64,000 nucleotides of DNA from Cryobacterium arcticum. GTDB lineage: Bacteria; Actinomycetota; Actinomycetes; Actinomycetales; Microbacteriaceae. This document shows, piece by piece, positions 59,732-64,000 of this stretch. The stretch is taken from assembly GCF_001679725.1 (NCBI RefSeq), contig NZ_CP016282.1, positions 496,001 to 560,000 of the forward strand. Direction: 5' to 3'. The stretch's first letter is position 1. Each line of letters opens with the position of its first letter. A model generated the notes under the pieces. The model saw only the letters and a list, made by a program, of their open reading frames with translations. It was not told where the DNA came from and did no database searches. The position numbers and the translations under genes are program-made.

Positions 59732-60282
59732 TCTTCCCTTTCCTCTATGGCCCGATTCTTAAGCACTCGGGCGGGTGAGCCTACAGCTGAATGGCCAGGT
59801 GGCACATCTATCAGGACAACGGAGTTGGCACCAATGTTCGATCCTTGCCCGATTACGATTCCACCTAGAAGGCGTGCTCCAGCGCCCACTGTGACTCCAT
59901 CTTCTAGGGTTGGATACGCCGATGGGCCACGTTGGTCCAGGTATCTTTCACCGAGCGTTACTTGTTGAAGAAGGGTGCAGTTCGCGCCGATCTTGGCACC
60001 GCGACCGACGACGATTCCATTTGGATGATGGATGAGCAGGCCGGGGCCCGCCTTCGCGCCAACGACAAAATCAACGCCGGTCAGAAAGTGATTCATGCCC
60101 CTCAGACGTTCTGCGCGACCGCGCTTACCTCTCTCGAGTGCATCTGTCTGTACCCGGAACAGAATCACTGCCAGAAGCCCAGGGTTACGAGAAGCCGCGT
60201 TAAGAAAACGCAGCACGGTTGGCTTCATGGTTGGGTACAGGCGAGCTAGATCTGCGTCAGCGGCCCCGCTCAGAAATCTCAA
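59728..60282 (-). CDS. serine acetyltransferase-like hexapeptide acyltransferase
   Basis: 184 aa. A helical N-terminus (DLARLYPTMKPTVLRFLNAA) precedes a left-handed beta-helix with GPGLLIHHPNGIVVGRGAKIGANCTLLQQVTLGE and a C-terminal SNIGANSVVLIDVPPGHSAVGSPARV, the pattern of CysE-like enzymes. In this polysaccharide operon it most likely acetylates a sugar rather than serine. It overlaps genes on both sides by 4 bp. Confidence 0.88.
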   Translation of the reverse strand: MRFLSGAADADLARLYPTMKPTVLRFLNAASRNPGLLAVILFRVQTDALERGKRGRAERLRGMNHFLTGVDFVVGAKAGPGLLIHHPNGIVVGRGAKIGANCTLLQQVTLGERYLDQRGPSAYPTLEDGVTVGAGARLLGGIVIGQGSNIGANSVVLIDVPPGHSAVGSPARVLKNRAIEEREE

Positions 60283-61763
60283 AGGTCCTCCTTAGCCTTG
60301 TCGCGTCGACTTGAACCGTTGAGGCTGGAGGCACGTATGCGTCGTACAGCTAGGAGGAACGTGGGAAGCGCCGCGATAATCAGCACAGATGCGGTGCTTG
60401 ACCAGTAGGGGGCCGCTGAACCGAGAACCGGAATCAACATGATGGTCAGCCACACGTTCACGGCCGCCATAAGGACAAGTGCCCCAGCTTGCTGAGCTAG
60501 TCCGGTGGGGCTACTAAGCAGCATTGCGGAAGGCTGATGAACAGCCATCACTACTAGGAATATACAAGCCGCAAAAAGAACATTCACATCTAGAAGATCA
60601 GTCTTTAGAACAAAACGGGAGATCCCCAGGACAACGATGGCCAGACCTCCAGCGCCGCCGAGCCCAAGACCTAAGAAGAGTGCGACGTGTCGAAGGAGGT
60701 GAGGCACACGAAGCGAACCCGCGTTGAGACTGTCTCGATATCGTGGCCAAAGGTTCTGGGCCGAAACGGTGACTAGAGCGAGCATCGGCGCAAAATACTG
60801 GGCTATGAAAGAATATTCCGCAAGTTGTGCAACGCTACCAATTTGGGCCAGCAGAAGCCGAGCCGTCTGAAATGCAACTGCCATGGACATAGAAATAATC
60901 AAAAACGGGACTGCGCTGGCGGATATACGGTAGACGAGGCCGAGCGGCCTGAACAGATGTGCGAGGGGCATTCCCAGGCGCAGTTTTGCTTTGCGATGCG
61001 AAACACAGAAGACAATCACACCGCTCGAGAAATACGTAATTGCCGGCACGACAGCGAACATGAAGGCGGGCAAGTCTGCGGCCCAGCAAACCAAAATGCC
61101 CGCAGCCTGAATAAACGGCTGCATCACACCGAGCATAGTTACAACTCGCATAAGGTGTAGGCCTTGAAGGATGCGGGCACCAATGCCAAACGGCAGCGTC
61201 AGGGCTAGTGCGGCGAGGGTTAGTGAGCTTGCCACTTGGGCGCCAAAATCGTCCGAAGCGTTTCCGAGGATTACGCCCCATGTGCCGGTGAGTAACATCA
61301 CGACATCGACGCTGAGTAGAACAACCGAGACTATGAGGAGGGTATCTCTGGTTCTCCGAACTATGCGGTCGTATTCATCCTTCACAATCCTCCCCGAGCG
61401 AAGATCCGAAGTTGCATTGACTAGTCCGACTCCCAACCCGAGGTCAGCAAAGGGAAGCAAGCTGAGAAAAGACCCGATGAGTGCGTATAAGGCGTATCCG
61501 TTGAGACCGTGCTCATCGGTCAGGATCCGAATGGTGAACGAATTCACGACGAAGGCAAGTGCGAGCTGTAGGAGACGGTAACCGCTTGTCGATCCCATGT
61601 CGCGTATGGTCGAGCGTTTTGTAACTACCGCCTTCGCCACTGACCGCGCCTCGCTTTTCGCTGAACGGCCACGTGTCCGTCGCGCCCGAAACAGGCCGCC
61701 GAGCAACTTGGCTGTTTCCGGATGGACTCTACTTCGGCCAGCTGGGGGGATGGGTATAGTCAC
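60279..61763 (-). CDS. oligosaccharide flippase (Wzx-like)
   Basis: 494 aa with about 14 membrane helices in the polysaccharide-transporter pattern. After a basic cytosolic N-terminus (about 1-55), helix one begins SGYRLLQLALAFVVNSFTIRI. The segments LLPFADLGLGVGLVNATSDLRSG and VAQLAEYSFIAQYFAPML are typical of Wzx/MATE-like flippases. It moves the lipid-linked repeat unit across the membrane. It overlaps both neighbours by 4 bp. Confidence 0.88.
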   Translation of the reverse strand: MTIPIPPAGRSRVHPETAKLLGGLFRARRTRGRSAKSEARSVAKAVVTKRSTIRDMGSTSGYRLLQLALAFVVNSFTIRILTDEHGLNGYALYALIGSFLSLLPFADLGLGVGLVNATSDLRSGRIVKDEYDRIVRRTRDTLLIVSVVLLSVDVVMLLTGTWGVILGNASDDFGAQVASSLTLAALALTLPFGIGARILQGLHLMRVVTMLGVMQPFIQAAGILVCWAADLPAFMFAVVPAITYFSSGVIVFCVSHRKAKLRLGMPLAHLFRPLGLVYRISASAVPFLIISMSMAVAFQTARLLLAQIGSVAQLAEYSFIAQYFAPMLALVTVSAQNLWPRYRDSLNAGSLRVPHLLRHVALFLGLGLGGAGGLAIVVLGISRFVLKTDLLDVNVLFAACIFLVVMAVHQPSAMLLSSPTGLAQQAGALVLMAAVNVWLTIMLIPVLGSAAPYWSSTASVLIIAALPTFLLAVRRIRASSLNGSSRRDKAKEDL

Positions 61764-62956
61764 TGCTGTCGAACCGCCGTCGCGGATTCGATGACATTAC
61801 GGAGGCCGGCTATCTGGCTTTCGATACTGAACTCTCGTCCGACGAGCTGCCATGCGCTATGTGCTCGTTCTCGGGACGCAAGAGGATCAGAGATTGCGGC
61901 ACATAACTTGTCGGCCAGATCTCTAACGCTTCCACTCTCCGCTAGCCACGAGGTCTCCTCAGACAAGAACTCACCCACACCGCTGACCAGACATCCAACG
62001 ATGGGTAATGCGGATGCGCCCGCCTCGAGAAAGGCGACCGGGAGTCCGTCGGCATCGCCGGTTGAGTCGACAACGCAAGCAAGGGCGAAAATGTTGGCAA
62101 GCCCCATCTGGATTGCGACTTCCTTGGAGGGCATAGACCCCAAGAGCTTCACCTGATGGCTCAGCCCTAGCTCGTCAATCAGTCCTTCGAGCTCTTGCCG
62201 TTGAGGGCCGTCTCCGACAATGGATAGCTCTGCATCCGGCCAGGATTTGATGACCTCGCCGAAGGCTCTGATTAATATCGCATGACCTTTCTTCGGCACT
62301 AGGCGACCCACAGAGACTATTCGTGGTGGGGATGAATTACTGTCTCTATTTGGCATTGTCTCGCCTACGGGGACCCCACATCGAACAAGATGTACTTCCT
62401 GAAACCCTCGGCTCTTGAGAAGTACTCTGTTGTATTCCGTTACCGTAGCCACGACCGCGCCTTCTAACTGGCGAGGAAGCGACGAATTGGTCTTGTATAT
62501 ATCCGCGGCGTGCGTCGTGACTGACCGACTTGCGCCGGTCAATAGTTGGAGGCTGCGCGCCAAGATGGCGGCACGTGATGCGAAGTGCGTGTGAAGATGA
62601 CTGTGAGAGTCGATGGAGAGACTTGCATCCAGCACGATCGCCGGCGCGTACAACGTCCAGGGCAAGCCACTTCGAAGGTTTCGCAGAGCCCAGGCGATGT
62701 ATCGGGCATAAGTCCGCGGACGGTCTGCGGCTAACCGGATATGCCCAGCCGCTACTCGACGGAGAGGGATGTGAGACACAACGGTCACAGCAACACCAGG
62801 GATCGGCGGAACACTACCAGCCCGACTTGCGACCACCTGCACCCGCATCCCATTCGCTTGCAGCGCGAGCAGCTCGTTTGTAACGAATGTGTGGCTGCGC
62901 ACTGGGAATTCGTTCATTACATAGATCAAGTTTTGAGTTCTGGCCGCTGGAATCAT
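61760..62956 (-). CDS. GT4 family glycosyltransferase
   Basis: 398 aa. The ATG at 62956 is set by its overlap with the upstream stop (ATGA). GT-B fold: N-terminal half from NLIYVMNEFPVRSHTFVTNEL, and a C-terminal half with IVSVGRLVPKKGHAILIRAF, LSIVGDGPQRQELEGLIDELG, VKLLGSMPSKEVAIQMGLANIF, and LEAGASALPIVG with its EX7E-like donor site. It is a retaining transferase for the repeat unit. Confidence 0.92.
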   Translation of the reverse strand: MIPAARTQNLIYVMNEFPVRSHTFVTNELLALQANGMRVQVVASRAGSVPPIPGVAVTVVSHIPLRRVAAGHIRLAADRPRTYARYIAWALRNLRSGLPWTLYAPAIVLDASLSIDSHSHLHTHFASRAAILARSLQLLTGASRSVTTHAADIYKTNSSLPRQLEGAVVATVTEYNRVLLKSRGFQEVHLVRCGVPVGETMPNRDSNSSPPRIVSVGRLVPKKGHAILIRAFGEVIKSWPDAELSIVGDGPQRQELEGLIDELGLSHQVKLLGSMPSKEVAIQMGLANIFALACVVDSTGDADGLPVAFLEAGASALPIVGCLVSGVGEFLSEETSWLAESGSVRDLADKLCAAISDPLASRERAHSAWQLVGREFSIESQIAGLRNVIESATAVRQQ

Positions 62957-63861
62957 CCTTGCGGCTCCAATCTGGCCGGGCGAGCAAAATGTACGGCGAT
63001 AGCTTTGATGGCGCTGACAGAGGCCCAAAAGGAGGGGGATCGTCTCCCTATGCTCCGAGAAAGTATCCAGAAAACTCCGCGCCAGTCCTTTTCGGAAGCA
63101 GCGAGAGGAAGAGGGACGGTCAAGTTGAAATCTCCGATAAGAGGTCGTGGGTAAGAGGAGAGAAGCGTCTGTCCCCACTCATAACTGTCACGCCAGCGAG
63201 ATTGACTTGTCATGCTGGACGACGTAGACACATCCCGGTAAGCAAGCGGGGCGGACAGAGGCACCAGCTTGGCGTTGTTTGTGGCTACTGCCCTAATTGC
63301 CCATGCCCAGTCCTGATGAATGATTATGGACGGATCAAATCTATTGGTCGCTGCAAAGGACCTAGGAGCTAAGAACGTTGACGATTGGACAGTCTGACCA
63401 GACGTCCGCGCGCGTGTCCTCCTAAAGAGGTAGTGCGCCACATCTGTAATTTCTCCGAATGGTCTCGTTGGCCAGACGACCGTAGCGGGTGTTCCATCGA
63501 AGACGCGGTATGTCGCAGTGATAGACAACCATTTGTCATCGGTTCCGAGGCCCAATGCCTCGGCTGCTTGAATTTGAAGTTCAGTCTTGCGAGGGTCCCA
63601 CCAGTCGTCATCGTCCAGAAGAGCAATGAGATCGTGCTGAGCTTCGTCGATACCGGTTTGCCGGGCAAGATTTCCTCGGCCAATCGGATCGCTGCGCAGC
63701 ACTCGCACACGGGGATCATCGAATCTTGGGGATGGTCCGGAGCCGTTCATGACGACCAAGACTTCTAGGTCAATCCCCGTCTGGGCAAGAGCGCTTGCAA
63801 CCGCGCGCCCCAGTGTAGGCCGGTTTGTTGTGGGAATTACCACTGAACAACTTCTGAGCAA
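62953..63861 (-). CDS. GT2 family glycosyltransferase
   Basis: 302 aa. The GT-A domain starts CSVVIPTTNRPTLGRAVASAL and has the donor site LIALLDDDDWWDPRKTELQ (DDDD, about 97-100). It is the first complete gene of the leftward operon in this window. Base composition is visibly less GC-rich than in the left part of the window. Confidence 0.92.
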   Translation of the reverse strand: MLRSCSVVIPTTNRPTLGRAVASALAQTGIDLEVLVVMNGSGPSPRFDDPRVRVLRSDPIGRGNLARQTGIDEAQHDLIALLDDDDWWDPRKTELQIQAAEALGLGTDDKWLSITATYRVFDGTPATVVWPTRPFGEITDVAHYLFRRTRARTSGQTVQSSTFLAPRSFAATNRFDPSIIIHQDWAWAIRAVATNNAKLVPLSAPLAYRDVSTSSSMTSQSRWRDSYEWGQTLLSSYPRPLIGDFNLTVPLPLAASEKDWRGVFWILSRSIGRRSPSFWASVSAIKAIAVHFARPARLEPQG

Positions 63862-63927
63862 GGCGTGTCCGTTTCGATTCGTTGAGGTAGGTGGGGGGTG
63901 AAGTTCTCAACCCGTGCTCGTTTGTGC

Positions 63928-63999
63928 TTACGGTCGCTGATGTTTTTTTGCTGTGTTGATCGCAAAGGCGTACGCGCGACCGAGTTCCTCCCGGATTGC
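63928..63999 (-). CDS. C-terminal fragment of a gene entering from the right
   Basis: A frame open from the right edge ends at the TAA at 63928. The visible tail reads EELGRAYAFAINTAKKHQRP, 23 residues, helical and basic. It is too short to identify; another exopolysaccharide gene on the same strand is likely. The 66 bp between it and the next gene contain no clear terminator. Confidence 0.4.
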   Translation of the reverse strand, partial: AIREELGRAYAFAINTAKKHQRP

Positions 64000-64000
64000 C

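Overview
The window looks like chromosome from a high-GC Gram-positive actinobacterium, most probably Microbacteriaceae of the Cryobacterium/Leifsonia type. Supporting signs are strong G/C third-position bias, many GTG starts, GTGA/ATGA gene overlaps, actinobacterial gene orders (dnaX-recR, lysC with an internal beta start, then asd), sortase-type surface proteins, an actinobacterial SOS box and Zur box, and the dispersed GGTCGAGCCTGTCGAGACC repeat between genes. This assignment is inference; no rRNA or tRNA gene is visible.

Layout. 1-7.2 kb: galactan/galactoside degradation (tail of a GH42 beta-galactosidase, a GH35 beta-galactosidase, and a large cell-wall-anchored GH30 galactanase behind twin LacI-type operators). 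7.3-16 kb: housekeeping (dnaX, recR, an ArsR-like regulator, a serine hydrolase, lysC, asd). 16-26.6 kb: a signalling and exopolysaccharide block: GGDEF-EAL protein, PAS histidine kinase, membrane protein with a dead GGDEF domain, lipoprotein, processive GT2 synthase coupled to an HPt-like protein lacking the phospho-His, a response regulator with a long linker, and a GH6 glucanase. 26.7-34.7 kb: mqo, an MFS exporter, an SOS-boxed Rv2578c-type radical SAM protein interrupted by a LAGLIDADG intein, and a PT-repeat surface protein. 34.7-39.9 kb: Zur-controlled aztABCD-like zinc import with an extra His-rich lipoprotein. 39.9-43.7 kb: a lower-GC island (phage-like TRDAAGRI-repeat mini-ORF, SGNH hydrolase, Wzy-like polymerase, small membrane protein). 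43.7-50.3 kb: paired histidine-kinase-like membrane proteins, thymidine kinase, and a LuxR-type response regulator with a double-module kinase whose coding sequence contains the dispersed repeats. 51.1-64 kb: a Wzx/Wzy-type exopolysaccharide locus, read rightwards to 57.1 kb and leftwards from 63.9 kb, with a decayed IS3 element between the halves. The right half is visibly poorer in GC and probably acquired.

How the parts work together. Two polysaccharide systems appear: a synthase-dependent one near 22 kb, probably controlled by c-di-GMP and phosphorelay proteins and paired with a GH6 hydrolase, and a tyrosine-kinase-controlled Wzx/Wzy system at 51-64 kb whose missing polymerase may be the Wzy-like gene at 41.7 kb. 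Repeats are unusually prominent: two tandem arrays (113-114 bp and 97 bp units), in-frame copies inside a kinase gene, and several families of intergenic inverted repeats.
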